A stretch of 64,000 nucleotides of DNA, taken from positions 11,038,703 through 11,102,702 of the forward strand of contig NC_084713.1 in NCBI RefSeq assembly GCF_033807575.1. The letters are read 5' to 3'. The position numbers and the translations under genes are program-made. Positions within the stretch are counted from its first letter, which is position 1, and every line of letters begins with the position of its first letter. The notes beneath the pieces are model-generated. The model saw only the letters and a program-made list of their open reading frames with translations, had not been told where the DNA came from and did no database searches. Positions 32,975 through 45,800 of this stretch are shown here, in pieces. This stretch comes from Cydia pomonella (Eukaryota; Arthropoda; Insecta; Lepidoptera; Tortricidae).

Positions 32975-34940
32975 ACATGCAAAAAATCATGTGGAATATT
33001 ATATCTATCTAAAGTCTAAGAAAAAAATTGTCATCTTTTTGTGTCACTGTTTGTCTCTACTCTCCCTTACTCTGTGAAAATTTGTTCAAAACAGGGACGG
33101 GGCAGGGGTGCGATACAATAGGAGATAGCAATTTGATATTCAGGCCACATTTTTAATAAGCACCGACATTCTGCCCAGCGTAATGGGCCAGTTGGGCCCA
33201 CTGCTAAATAGTTTTTTATGCCATTAGCAGCCATTTCTGACGGTCAAGCGGCTAGTCTAGTGCTTAGCATATGTTTGTCTTGGGTATCGTTCCTTCGGAA
33301 GTGTACTAATGTATTTAATATCAATTTATTCGGTAGAATAGAGTAGGTATATATCCTACTACGTATAATAATAACCTTTAGTTACATTGCGAAACCAGTT
33401 TGAACTTTGAATATGTTGCGTGAGAATATGGTAAAGAATTAAATGGCAAGTTTACCTAGGTACTGTCGCTATCCGTGGTGGGGCAGGTAAGTCTGTATAA
33501 AATCTAGACTGAATACCCTTTTACCCAAACTTGAGCAACTTGATTGAAATTTAGATATAATGATTTGTTACTTCAAATAAAAAGAATATAAAGTATAGCA
33601 GATTGGTGCATATATTTTATTGGTTTATTTATCAATTAACGCCGTAAAGAAATATATATATTCAATCAGCATGGCACGAATATCACGAGGAGTCACTTGT
33701 TTCGTAACGAGCTATTGTTACGCATCTGTTACGCTCGAGTGCTTTTTTTATGTTTTTTCACTACGTTTTATAGATATTCGCATAACACAACTGGGGCATA
33801 ATGACACTGGGGTTGTACCGTACTTATTATAATATTTACTGTCTTTTTTAGCATTATGCTTTTAGCGGCAAACTGCGTCAGGTAACGCACGTTACTACGT
33901 ACCTGTGTATTTAATAACATACTAAATTCATTTAGTTAAATTTATAACTAATGTATTCTTAACCATTTGAATCTCAAATGGCACAACTCAAATAAAAGGG
34001 TAAGTAGATATCTAAAATTTGTATTGTATTGAAGTTTCCGAATTACAAGAAATATAATAAATTGTAGCCTTACCACGAGTTTGATATTGACATATTCGCT
34101 AGCGTGTGCGTAACTGTGAGGTACTGGTTGTTTAAGGCTTATCTACCTATGGCGTATACATCTAGGTTTCTATTAAATACTATCCATTAGTAATTGCGTT
34201 ATTTCAAGTTAATAGTACTTATTTGTCTAAATTTTAAAACGACCAATTAGGTACCGTAAACATAATACCTAATAATTATTTAAGTCTTATTAAGAGAAAA
34301 ATTATAGCTCCCTACATCATTACTCTAGCTTGTCTCAGCCTAACCAAATCCCATCTGAACTAAGACAATACAACTTAGGCTGAACTTAGCACAACTTAAC
34401 GGAACATCGTATCACTTAATTAGTATTGCGGTAGTAACTTGTTAAACTTAGTAGACCTAATTAGAGCGTCTTGTACTTGTCTAGTAGGGGGCTAAGTTTG
34501 GACTTGGAGGGATTGGCGTGAGAAGATAAATATATATACAATACCGGCCAATCGTATATCACCTCCATGTTTTTACTGCTTTAAGTAGTCTAGTTGTATT
34601 ACTTAGTGCGAGCGATGAGAAAACTTGGTTTCGTGATACCTTCGTCTTCTTCCAAGCCTCATTTTTGTTAAGACAAACATAATCAAAACTTAATACTTCA
34701 TATTTATAAAAAAAAATACCTGTATTAAAGGCAGCCCATAATGTAGTAATTACCTATCAACAATAAAGTTTAAGAATAGCATAATATGTAGTAAATGTTT
34801 TTAGAGTTCTACTGTTTGCAGTCAAATTTCCGATAAAAATTGACCAACTGAAACAAAAGACGAGTGTCAAGGGAAGCATGTTTTTTTATCACCGGCCAAT
34901 GTGGATGGATTGGCAAAATAGACTTCTGACTCTGGTCTTC
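32975..34940. other. intergenic, nothing recognised
   Basis: AT-rich; no supported gene or repeat family. Confidence 0.35.
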
Positions 34941-34944
34941 TATT

Positions 34945-34994
34945 ATGTACTTAAGAACTTCAAGACCGCGGGGTCTTGAAGTTCTTAAGTACAT
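34945..34994. repeat. perfect 23 bp inverted repeat
   Basis: ATGTACTTAAGAACTTCAAG plus ACC on the left (34945-34967) and its exact reverse complement at 34972-34994, with a 4-base GCGG loop. Confidence 0.95.
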
Positions 34995-35144
34995 AGTAAC
35001 CCACGGGGGTCCAGGGTCTGTGCGTACCCGGGATTGCTGATATGATGTTTTTAATTTTATTATTTTTAAGTTTTAACAAATAAAGTAATCGATGATTCTA
35101 TCACGAAATTAAATTACGCATTTTTAGAAGCAATCTTCATTTTT

Positions 35145-35275
35145 TTTTCATACCACGACGGTGGCAAGCAAGCATACGGCCCGCCTGATGGTAAGCAGTC
35201 ACCGTAGTCTATGGACGCCTGCAACTCCAGAGGTGTTACATGCGCGTTGCCGACCCTTTAAAAATCTGTACACTC
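35145..35275 (-). mobile_element. SINE 3' fragment
   Basis: T-run, then TACCACGACGGTGGCAAGCA, CGGCCCGCCTGATGGTAAGC and TACATGCGCGTTGCCGACCC: reverse of the 3' part of the SINE at 10345-10705. Confidence 0.75.
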
Positions 35276-35279
35276 CTTT

Positions 35280-36030
35280 TTTGAAGAACCTATATTTTCA
35301 GCTTTTGTGCAAAAATGGTGTCAAATTAAATATGCACTAAGACATATGTTCGTATTTTTTTCTATCGAGCCAAAATCAAGGAACCAGGTTTCGAATCAAT
35401 AAAGTTACTAAAGAAAGGCCTTAAAATTGCTAATTAAACTTTACCATATTGTGATCTAAAATAGCGCTACGATTTTTCAAAAACTCTGCTGGCTGTACCT
35501 ACTGCACCTTAAAAATATAATTTACATAAATTTTAAATAACAAAACAGTAACAAACAAAATATCGATCGTGTAATAATTATTTTACGAACAGAGACGCTC
35601 ACTCTAAAGTAATTCGTGGGTAATATCCGGCCTCCGACTATTGTATTTAATTAATCTGTATTCTCAAAGCCGTTCTCGTCTTGTTAAGATTTCGCTGTTC
35701 CACCTTGACTACACAAGGTGCTGTTTCACAGCCAGAAATTATGAGTTCGCTCTCTAAGTTGTGCTAAAAAGTATGGACATTTTTATCACCCACTAAAACG
35801 AGCCCAAACTACCCACTAGGGCATGGGTAGGATCATCAACCGACCTTACCCGATGATTTGATTAAAGATAGACATACAGACAGGACTGGTAACGTAGGCA
35901 AATGTTTGTACCAAGATAATCCTCAATTTAACGGTAAGCTAAGTTAGAGCTACCTCCTGTATTCCAGTATTTTTCTAATAAAAGCCTAAACACAAATGAA
36001 AGCATTATTTTCCGTGCATTCCAAGACATC
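35280..36030. other. intergenic, nothing recognised
   Basis: AT-rich; no supported feature. Confidence 0.35.
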
Positions 36031-36034
36031 AGTA

Positions 36035-36219
36035 CCCCTAGTGTAAATATTTTCGACAGCGAAACGTGACGTACGCGTTTGCGTTAAGTGTCATTTTGTA
36101 TGAGATTTTTGACTTTCCAAAACGTCCCGCTTGGCGCGCTGTTCAAAAACCCATACAAAATGAGACTTAACGCAAACGCGTACGTCACGTTTCGAAATCG
36201 AATTTATTTACACTAGGGG
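36035..36219. mobile_element. palindromic MITE, family A, copy 2
   Basis: CCCCTAGTGTAAATATTTTC to TTATTTACACTAGGGG, flanked by TA on both sides. Same 185 bp as 742-926 but in opposite orientation. Confidence 0.9.
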
Positions 36220-36224
36220 TACAG

Positions 36225-37020
36225 TTCAATGCTATCATTCTATTTAAACTATTCTATTTTCGAATGTTGTGAACACTAAAACCGCCTAGTGTGTTCGTGT
36301 ATCTTGGAAACTATCGGAAGTTATAAGTTATGGAGCGACTTCCGGCCTGCTTCCTCGTACCTGATGTTTAATTCAAGGACCTTAGGCATCCTTACTTAAG
36401 ATCGAGGAAGTTACTTAGACGAATTATTGAATGTGCAAATACGTAGTACTTTGCATAGATCTTATGTGTGCCGGTGACTTCATCTGCGTAGTAAGTACTC
36501 GTTTATTGCACTTGCATACAAAATTACAAACTGCCAGTTGTATACAGTTCATAATATTTGAATGATTTAATGATTTGTTTTGTATGGAGCAGGGATTTAA
36601 AAGTAAAGGCATAACAAAATAACTTCTTGACTCAAGTCGCAAAAATATTTGTACGCAAAAAAAGGATGATAGTGTGCCATGGTACATTTGCAAATTTTTG
36701 AAAATTATTCAGGATAAATCCTAATCGGGTAATTTAATTTCGCAGAATACTTTAACGTCCCGTAAAAGCATATACGCTTTGTAAAATCCAATACAAAACC
36801 TCCTCCTTTTATGAAGTTGAAGTCGGTTAAAAATAACGCTTTAAAAGAGAAAGCTTCCTCAACTACTGAAAATTCCGCCAAATAAAATATTTATTTTTAC
36901 AATATAAACTTATGACCAGATATAACCTATTACATTATAATTATGGGGAGCTCACTACGCCGGACCAAATAATATTATAAAAATTGTCTTAATATATATC
37001 AATAACTAGACTTATATTTA
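36225..37020. other. intergenic, nothing recognised
   Basis: AT-rich; an 89-codon minus frame at 36424-36693 shows no recognisable domain. Confidence 0.35.
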
Positions 37021-37024
37021 TATT

Positions 37025-37528
37025 TCAGGAGAATGAAATTTTGAACAAAAGTACCATTAGCAAAATCTTCATATCTTCACTTCTGGGACATAGGGGCCAT
37101 AGGGTTGATTTACACGCACTGGTTAGAAGTCAGCTTGATGCCTTGTCGTTAGAGTCCACTTACACCTTAATTCTAGAGCAAATAAAAAAAAACATTCCTG
37201 GTTTATTCTTCAGATTTGTCTAAATTAGGTTACGTTACCATATCACACATGTTCTTTTATAGTTTATTCTGATAAATGTCTTTATTCTAATGTAATTGTG
37301 GTTATTTATATGGTGCCTCATTGTAAGTAGTTAATTTGAATTATATTTTATTATTTTCCTAATACATTAGAATTTTAAAATCGTTATCATTAATATTTAC
37401 GTGAATTGGAATAATTTATAGACATTGTATTTTAATTTATAATAATTTTGTAATTAATTATGCCTAAATTGAACTTAATGTGACAGTGTATGATTAATAC
37501 CAAATAAAATCTATCTATCTATCTATCT
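37025..37528 (+). mobile_element. LINE 3' fragment with (CTAT)n tail
   Basis: An AT-rich UTR-like stretch ends ACCAAATAAAATCTATCTAT and continues as CTAT repeats to about 37528, the tail type of CR1/L2-like LINEs. The preceding 37041-37223 frame may be its last codons but is not clearly recognisable. Confidence 0.4.
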
Positions 37529-37954
37529 AAATTCCGTCAACCCATAGTAAATGTATGGCAAAGTTGACGGAGTTAAATCTGACCACAGTCTTATATTTTG
37601 AGAATTTCCTCATAAGATTCTTGTAAAAAAAAATTGGTTAAGTACCTATTACATATCCCTGTGTCCAACGAAATTTTTACTGGGATGCCTATAAAGTGCA
37701 TCAACAAATTGGTGACTATCGCTTGTCACATACTGCGTGGTGAGTCCGACTACCTGGAGCTTGAGGCTAGTCTTACGGCTATACGTTCCAAATGTGCCAA
37801 GAATTTGCGTAAATATGGGCGACTGTGTGCCCTGAATGTCTAAGGTTTTGCGAACCGGTCCAGCATCTGTGCTCGATGTCACCTGCATTTTCTGCTGTTA
37901 TACAGTATGTAATGTAACAGAACAAAAGGCAAAGAAAGAGACCCATTAATATGT

Positions 37955-38106
37955 AGGTCATACTGAGCAACTTTTACTATGGGATAAACCCTGCAATTGC
38001 GAAAAAAAAATAGGCTGTTTCATACATTTTGCTGGTTGTAATTTTCTATGGGGGAGACACTTTTTTTTCGCAATTTCTGGGCTGGTCCCATAGTAAGTTG
38101 CTAGCA
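37955..38106. mobile_element. MITE, family B, copy 3
   Basis: GTCATACTGAGCAACTTTTA, CTATGGGATAAACCCTGCAA and TTCTGGGCTGGTCCCATAGT, AAGTTGCTAGCATAT form the inverted ends. Confidence 0.75.
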
Positions 38107-38167
38107 TATGTGTGTATAGGCTATTTTATTTAATAACTACATTAACTAGTTTAATAACTACGAGGAA

Positions 38168-38280
38168 TGACGAGCCCTTTCGATCCTAATAGGAGAAAAA
38201 TACTGTCCCACAATTTAAAAATAAAATACTTTAATAAAAAACATGTTTTTTTTCCTATTAGGATAAAAAGGGCTTGTGAT
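38168..38280. mobile_element. inverted repeat element
   Basis: GAGCCCTTTCGATCCTAATA / TATTAGGATAAAAAGGGCTT, about 25 bp imperfect arms, with inner TTTTTTATTAAAGTATTTTA-like pairing. MITE relic. Confidence 0.65.
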
Positions 38281-38446
38281 TATGGGTAGAATAAAGTTAA
38301 ATTAAAAAAAAAAGTGTAGTGTACGGCCGCGGATTTTAATTATTGACCCATCTACGGTTTAAGCTAATTTGGTTGTCAATACTAACGATATGACATCTCC
38401 AAAGTAAAGTGAACCCTAAATGGCTCAACAATTAAAGTCCATGACT

Positions 38447-38592
38447 GTACAGTCAAGTATAAAAATATGGGTGTACACATGTCATCTTACTCAAAAATAT
38501 GTCCCATAGCATCTTATTCCAGTGTAATAAGAGCGTAGTACCATATTTATGAGACGATTTATTCGATACATATTATTGCACTTGACTGTAGA
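38447..38592. mobile_element. inverted repeat element with TACAGTCAAGT ends
   Basis: TACAGTCAAGTATAAAAATA at the left, TATTGCACTTGACTGTAGA at the right. Short MITE-like element. Confidence 0.55.
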
Positions 38593-39024
38593 ACTTTAAA
38601 TAAAATGGCCTGAATATATATAGTTTATTATGCAATGCTTAATTTCTTAATGTATTGACTTCTCTTTAATACTGTGTAAATAAATATAGTATTACTAAAA
38701 TATATTTGATATTGTTGTAAATATATTTAAACATATAAAACAACCTTTTGAATCTCACAAAACACCAAGCAAACTCCATCTAACGGTTTCAAGCATCTTT
38801 ATTTTGCGATGTTACGTAACTAAATTTGTTTTAAGCCCAAGGCGCTCTACAAAAGGTGAATGGTTGAAGAAAAACCCGATAGATGGTGCTATGTAGCTTG
38901 TACAACATTGTTAGACGACCGTTGGCTTACTTACATAATACTTGTTTTAGTTATATGTAAGTGTTACAGAAAACCAATAGAGGGGGCTGTACATATATTT
39001 CAAATAGAAGGCTTCTATATCCGT

Positions 39025-39320
39025 ACTTCTATATATTATCAAAGAGAATTTGAAATAGAGGTGTATTGTCAAAGAAAACTTTGTAGCGACGTACTGCCAT
39101 CTTTCTCTACATAATTAATAGTTTTAGAACGCCATTTGACTTTGATCCTTATTATTTTACTGATATGAGTTAAATTTGTTAAATATCAAAAAGTGGCGCC
39201 ATCTAATAGATCAAAGGCTAAAGATGTGTCGAAAGATGGCAGTAAATTTACGTCACTACAAGGTTTTCGTTGACATTACACCTCTATTTCAAATTCTCTT
39301 TGATATAATAGGTATTTGAA
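39025..39320. mobile_element. MITE with long inverted arms
   Basis: TATCAAAGAGAATTTGAAAT, AGAGGTGTATTGTCAAAGAA and the reverse complement at 39262-39312, enclosing CTGCCATCTTTC and GAAAGATGGCAG pairs. A partial relative lies in an iGluR intron at 51735-51845. Confidence 0.8.
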
Positions 39321-39519
39321 ACCGCAAGTTATTGTACCTCTATATGTATTGTATATTAATGTAACAATTCCTCATTACTTATTTAAGCTACTGATGATGT
39401 TTTCTAATTGAGATTCAGGCTACACTAGTGGCGTCGATAATTTCAATGGCGAGTAGCCTTGATATCCAGTCGTTCCTAGACCAGACTAAACAGTTTGTTC
39501 ACAAACATTCGGTCAATGA

Positions 39520-39640
39520 TTAACGGTCTAGTTATGTCGGTAACGTCCTCAAACGTCGCGTCGGGTTCAAAATAGCTCATAAGCGGGTCGCGCGCACGTG
39601 CTCTGCCGGCGCAGACGTGTGTATGTTTCCATTAAACAGC
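39520..39640 (+). promoter_or_regulatory. possible iGluR promoter region
   Basis: A local CpG-rich stretch (GCGGGTCGCGCGCACGTG at about 39582-39599) lies 200 bp upstream of the receptor start in AT-rich DNA. It includes an E-box (CACGTG). Assignment as promoter is by position only. Confidence 0.25.
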
Positions 39641-39741
39641 ACAAATTTTACACAACTCTTTACCAAACATTACCTTGAAAATACAATAAAAGGGAAACTT
39701 TTCGTTATTTCAAATTGCTTAATTGATAAAACTATCTCAAT

Positions 39742-39808
39742 ATGTCTCTAAAGTGATAATGATTAATTATTTTGGTGTGTGATTGTGATGTTTTTAAAAT
39801 GTGTATAA
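39742..39808 (+). promoter_or_regulatory. three short upstream reading frames before the iGluR start
   Basis: Within 60 bp upstream of the chosen ATG there are three tiny reading frames: 39742-39756 (MSLK), 39759-39782 (MINYFGV) and 39788-39808 (MFLKCV). The last overlaps the main start in another frame. If the mRNA leader covers them they could reduce initiation at 39799. Transcript extent is unknown. Confidence 0.4.
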
Positions 39809-39877
39809 TTCGTGTATGGAATGTGTGGTTGCTGGTGTTGCTGTTGCACGGAGGAGACACAGCGACAATAAAAATCG
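39799..39877 (+). CDS. iGluR exon 1: signal peptide
   Basis: The ATG at 39799 opens MCIIRVWNVWLLVLLLHG, a short N-region and a leucine-rich core typical of a secretory signal, then TATIKI. Donor GTTAGT follows 39877 in phase 1. This start was chosen because it gives a signal peptide in frame with exon 2. The ATG at 39788 is in another frame and stops after six codons. Confidence 0.85.
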
Positions 39878-42800
39878 GTTAGTTGTTTTTGTTGGTATAT
39901 TTTAATGCTTGAAAGCAAGGCGCTGGAAGGCATTAAGATTACATTTTCAGATATTGTTAACCCTTAACAGGGCAGAGATATGAATTTTGAAATAAGACAA
40001 GTTCAGTGAGTGATTTAGATATTTAATGTAACCACAATTAACATGGTAGTAAAAAAATATTTTTCAGGAAACTAGTTTTCATGAAAATCGGGGTGGTAAC
40101 TATATGACCGTTACCTCTTAATAATTTTTAGGAAGTGGTAAGTATTTTACCGTTGCCCGATCGTGCTACATGAGGAAATGCTGTCTTCAGACTGGTGAAG
40201 CGTTTTCTATCAGTTTTTGAAATATTTTACATATAAACGCTTCATAAATGTCTTGGTTTCTGTAAAACGGATCTGAAGAGCAATATAAGTTGCAATCAGG
40301 TAGTGGATTGAGTCCCGTCAAAATGAGTATACCAGGGAACGCGATTATTTCGGTTTTGTTTGTAGTAACCCAATGCCAAGCATTCTTTTGTATGGCGTAA
40401 ATGTTTGTTTGTTCTGCAATAAGTTCGCAGGCCGCGTCAGGAAAAAAATATATTTAAAGAAATCGTCAAGTTGTGTTTTGTAAGTAAATGCCACAATTTT
40501 TTGAAATGGCAGTGGTCTAATAAACTTGGGTATGCGATGTACTGGTAAATCTGAGGACCATTCTTGAGCTGGTTCTATACGAAGAAACTTAGTTTCATCC
40601 ATGTCTTGAGGTATGTTTTAATTGATGACCGGGGGCAGTGTCTGCATTGAACGTAGAAGGGAACTAGGCACAACTTTACTTTGTAATTTAATTAAAAAAA
40701 AAACAATTATTACTCGTGGTATTTCCTTGCTGTACTGAGTATCAGTTGTCTCAGTGGCGCTAGATGAAGCAATAGGGGTAGGCATATTATTTAAGGGGGT
40801 AACAGGTCTTGCGATTTTTGCAGTTTCCATGGTTACGTTGTCAACTAATTCCAAAATATCTTCAGAAGACTGATTAAGAATTTTGTGGAGTATATCTAGT
40901 ATTTTGTGGGGTATATCTAGTATTTTGTGGGGTATTTTCGCTTGTTGCCATATCGTCTACCTCTAGATAATCATCTCTGGTATCAACAAAATGCTCTTTG
41001 TCAACCTCAGAACTCAAATTTTTTGATAATTCTCGCATAACTTAGTTATCTCAATTATACTCTTTAACAAAATGAGAAATATATCACATATCATCATTTG
41101 ACTCGCGTTCAGGGTTGAAAAGATTATTATTAAGTATTTCTTGAATATCTTTATCATTTTACTCCTTTTATCTAGACATATTTACTGAAAACAAGAAAAT
41201 AAAAATTAATATTTTTTATTTGATCCGTACTTTTATGACCGTAACGGGCACTGGTAAAATATTTACCACCAACTTTGAGCTATCATGCTAATTCGTGGGA
41301 ATATGTATTTTAGAGTGAATGGCATTTCATTAGCTAGATAAAATAACTAATTATTCCATAAAAATAACAAAAACCACCTATCGGAATCTTTTTAGAACAC
41401 TTTGATTACAAATATTCTCTAAACACTATAAAAATCGTTCGACTTTCAAATTCTCTGCTTAGCAGGTACAGAACCTACGTATGACACTTCACAGTGTTGC
41501 CAACATATTTTTTATGATTAGCAGGTTATGTTTGCGTTCATAAACCTCTTAAACCACCAGATAATTCAAATTGCATTTAATCTGTGCTTGACAGAAAGAA
41601 GTGGTAAGTATATGACCGGTGCCCTATTAAGGGGAACACAGGATGCGATGATTTGGTGTGTTCCCAGTTGTCCCCGCCGGGAACAGATGGGAATAGGCGC
41701 TGCATATAAATCATTCCCATCTGTCCCCACTTCGTGTATGGTGGCTGTCACGTGGGGCCCACAAATGGGAATATCACAATGATTGCGCTAGCATCACCAG
41801 AGAGCAATTAATGTTTCAACATGACACAGGTGGACTTAAATCAACTGACTACTAGACCTTTCCATACTATTGTGATGATATTGAAACATTTTATAGATAA
41901 ACTTGCAGGAAATGCCGTAATGGAGCTGTAAAAATATCTGCCATCCGAGAATTTCCTTGGCTACCACAAATGCTCGCTAAATAAACAAACATTGGCACAA
42001 AGTTAAAACACAGATTAAAGGCAAAGTGTTTGAACTGATTTAGACGCATTAAGACGTTAGGGGGTTCTAACCTTTAATAACTATATTTCTATAAATACCA
42101 TTACACTCATTGGGTTAGACAGTTTTTTTTATTTTATGTAATGGGCTGCAAACGAGCAGATGAGTCGCCTGATGGGAAGCAGTCATCGCCGCCCATGGAC
42201 ATAAGCAACATCGGAGGAGCCACTTATGCGTTGCCAACCTTTGAGAACCCTAAAAACCTGCTTCTTGAAGAACCCCATGTCATAGTTTTCTTTATTTATT
42301 TTACAATGACATGGCGCATTTAAGCAGTATATGTAGGATCATTCGTATATCTAAGTACATTACACCATTACACATATTCTGTGTTCCATACTTTGCATTG
42401 TAATTACTCATGCACATACCTAGTATCCATAAGTACTCTGGTCTCCCGGAAAAACTTCACCAGCAAGCTTGCTTTAATAACTCGAGTATTTATAGTAATA
42501 AATATAGTGAAAGAATTTAATTTTCGTACCATTTCGTACCTGGTCACAGTGACAATCAATATGAAAGTCGCTAGAGGACCTCATGCGCCTCATACTAAAC
42601 TCCTTGACCGTACGTACTTTTGCAGTAATAAGTTATAATGTTAGTATGCAAGGATTAATTTAATATGACGGGTATGATGGTAAAAAAATAACTATTAGAT
42701 TTATAATTTCCCTGTATTACATGAATAGGCAATATTTATTTATTTATTTAATCTTTATTGCACAATACATGAAGGGTACAAATGGCGGACTTAATGCCTT

Positions 42801-45800
42801 AAGGCATTCTCTACCAGTCAACCAATAGGTTAAGACAGAAAGATTAACTAGGTGCAGTGTCTTTAATAGGGATTCAAAGATTCCAATTGTATCTTTAATG
42901 TATAATTGGGTACTTATCTTATACCAACCAATTGATTACGTGACAGCGTGAAAGACAGTGCCCATCACTTTCATTTCCGCGGTGTTTTCAATTGTACGCC
43001 TACCATGAGAATTGGAATAAGATAACTTGAAGAGTACAATAAAGATAAAGATTATTTTCCAAGTAGGCATATTACAATGCGCTTATGAACGTCAAATAAA
43101 GCTACGCCGGCACTTACCCTACATCTCTAACCCGAGAAGATTTAAATCCCTCCTAAATTGTAGGGGGGTATCCCAATATGGGACCGGCAAGAAACTCGGC
43201 GGGACACATCTTTACAAAACATGTTGTAGGTACTTTCTTCTAGAAATTTGATGCATTAGATTGCTAATGCAGGACGTTATCATTGTCAAACATCATAATC
43301 GCTTATTTTATAGTATGCTCGCGAAATTAGTTTTTGCTTAACAACAGTTTTGAATATAGAATCTGTAAGCTCGTTGACATTTTTTGGTATCTTGTTATAG
43401 AATTTTATACAATAATTATGAATGCACATTTTAAAGTTGCTAGTATTTTTGCAGGAGTGGTAGCTCCGACACCACAGGATGGCTACCTTCTGGCGGCGGC
43501 AGCAGAAGCTGCTCTCTCGAAACTGGACGATTTCATGACTGAAAAGAAAAAGGAAGAGACTCACATTCTGTCTGAACAAGAACCTGCTGAAGAATTTAAG
43601 TGGGAAGTCACGGTGGCTTCTGTCGAGCCCAATGAACCAGTTTCCATGCCTGATCAAGTCTGTGCACAGGTATATCGTATTTTCTAAAATTTAATGTTCA
43701 GTAAACGTCTAAAATATCGATACGCATAAAGGGCAAAAAAAAATACACTAATACTAATATCTTAACAGTTAGGTTGTGTAAATATCGTCTGGTGACAAGC
43801 AAAACTCACTAATAACTATAAAAATAATTAAACAAAAATCAACCTTATTTTAGTAGTAATATGGTTCATTATGGCTATGAAATTGTGGTGTTAATTAGTG
43901 AGTTTTGCTTGTCACCTGATACTACACTCTCCATATTTTACATCTTGTTATCTGAATAGTTAACACTGATTGCACTCAAATTGACGTTGCAATTGCAAGT
44001 AGAAAAAAAAATGGTACATAATTAATAATTTTTAAATTAATTCATATTCCTCGTCAGTATTGTAGATGCCTTAAATATGCGAGAATAACAAAATGGCGTT
44101 AACTTACAAAATACATTACAAAATATGTGCCTCATCTTTAACTATTTGTTTGAATTTGTGCCTATCATGGCATTGGAAAATATCGAGATAGATTTATTTA
44201 CAGACTTTTCTATTTCCGCGACTCATTAAATTATAGGTGCTATGGTAAGTACATTCCACACCAATACTAATGGAAGTGGTTAAATATATTTACAATGTAT
44301 TTTGAATTGAAATAAATATTATGAAAAGACACGGCAATCACTTCTTAATTTGTTAGATATCTCCATTCTTCTGTTTTTTTTAAACTAGGTTGTATAATAC
44401 AATTCAGCACCAAACAAAATCAGGTTCAAATTTGCATTGGCAATTTATGAATGAAATACTTTTGTCATGCTTTAACGTTCCAGGTAGCCAGCGGCGTGTC
44501 AGCCATCGTGGCATACGGCAAGCCTGACGAGATCGAGCTGACGGCTGAAGCCGCGGCGCGCAGCGGCGTCCCGCTGCTGCTGGTCGCGCCAGCCGCGCTC
44601 ACCGTACCGCCGGAGACCTTAGAACAGTGGGAAGCTGTGCATATGTATCCGCATAGTAGTATTTTGATGAAGGTAGCAATTTTCATTAACTGTATTGCCA
44701 ATAATAATGTTGGCAAGTATAAATAAAAGTATAAGTAATGTCTTTTCCGTATGAAAAAACATAGGAAGTTATTTTCAGGGTTCCGTACCCAAATGATAAC
44801 GCGACCCTAAGACTCAGCTGTCCGTCCGTCTGTCTCTCTGTCTGTCTGTCCGTCTGTCATCAGGCTGTATCTCATAAACGGTGATAGTTAGACAGTTGAA
44901 ATTTTCACAGATGATGTTATTCTGTTGTCGCTACAACAACAAATACTAAAGACAGTATAAAATATTTAACGGGGCTCCCATACAACAAACGTGATTTTTA
45001 TGCCGTTTTTATAGGTGGTACGGAACCCTTCGTGCGCGAGTCGGACTTGCACTTAGCCGGTTTTTAAATCTTTAATAAGGTGTATGTACTCGTAATACCT
45101 ACTTTAACTTTATTAAAAACTGTAGCTTCTGTAAACAATACCTATCTGTGTATTTCAGATGTGCGCTACACTTTGTCAAGCTAAGGGTTGGCTCAGCGCC
45201 ATCCTTTTGCACGACGGTCCAGTGGGGGCCCAGCTGGTGCAGGGTATTGCCGACCAGGGCGCCCAAACAGAGGTGCTAGCACGACGACTACCAGCAGAAG
45301 ACGACCAGGATGGCCTGAGGAACTTACTGGTCATACTTAAGAAAGCAGAACATACTAAGTTCATAGTCTGGTGTGATGAAAAATGTTGCGACCGAGTGCT
45401 CGCCCAGGCGCAAAAAGTTGGCTTGTTGTCTGAAAGACATGCCTATATCCTACTTGCACTGGACTTACATACGATAGATTTGGAGCCGTACAGTCATGGG
45501 GATGCTAATATTACTGGTCAGTTTGATTTTTTTATACCACGACGGTGGCAAACAAGCATACGGCCCGCCTGATGGTAAGCAGTCACCGTAGCCTATGGAC
45601 GCCTGCAACAACAGAGGCATTACATGCAAGTTGCCGACCCTTTAAAAACCTGTACCCTTTAATAATAACTGTCGAGAACATGACCCCTTTCTGCACAGAA
45701 ATTTGTACCTGCCTAACATCGAATACCACTGTTACCGTCAAAAATATGTGTTTTACCGTGAATTAAATCTTTGCATCCTCATATTTAATATTTTCTTGAT

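Noticed and set aside
43286..43657. Minus-strand 123-codon frame as one protein
   Set aside because: Its N-terminal half is antisense to receptor exon 2; only the C-terminal part (LINE tail) is meaningful.
45545..45766. Plus-strand 73-codon frame
   Set aside because: It begins in a reversed SINE fragment just after the exon 4 donor; no conserved domain.
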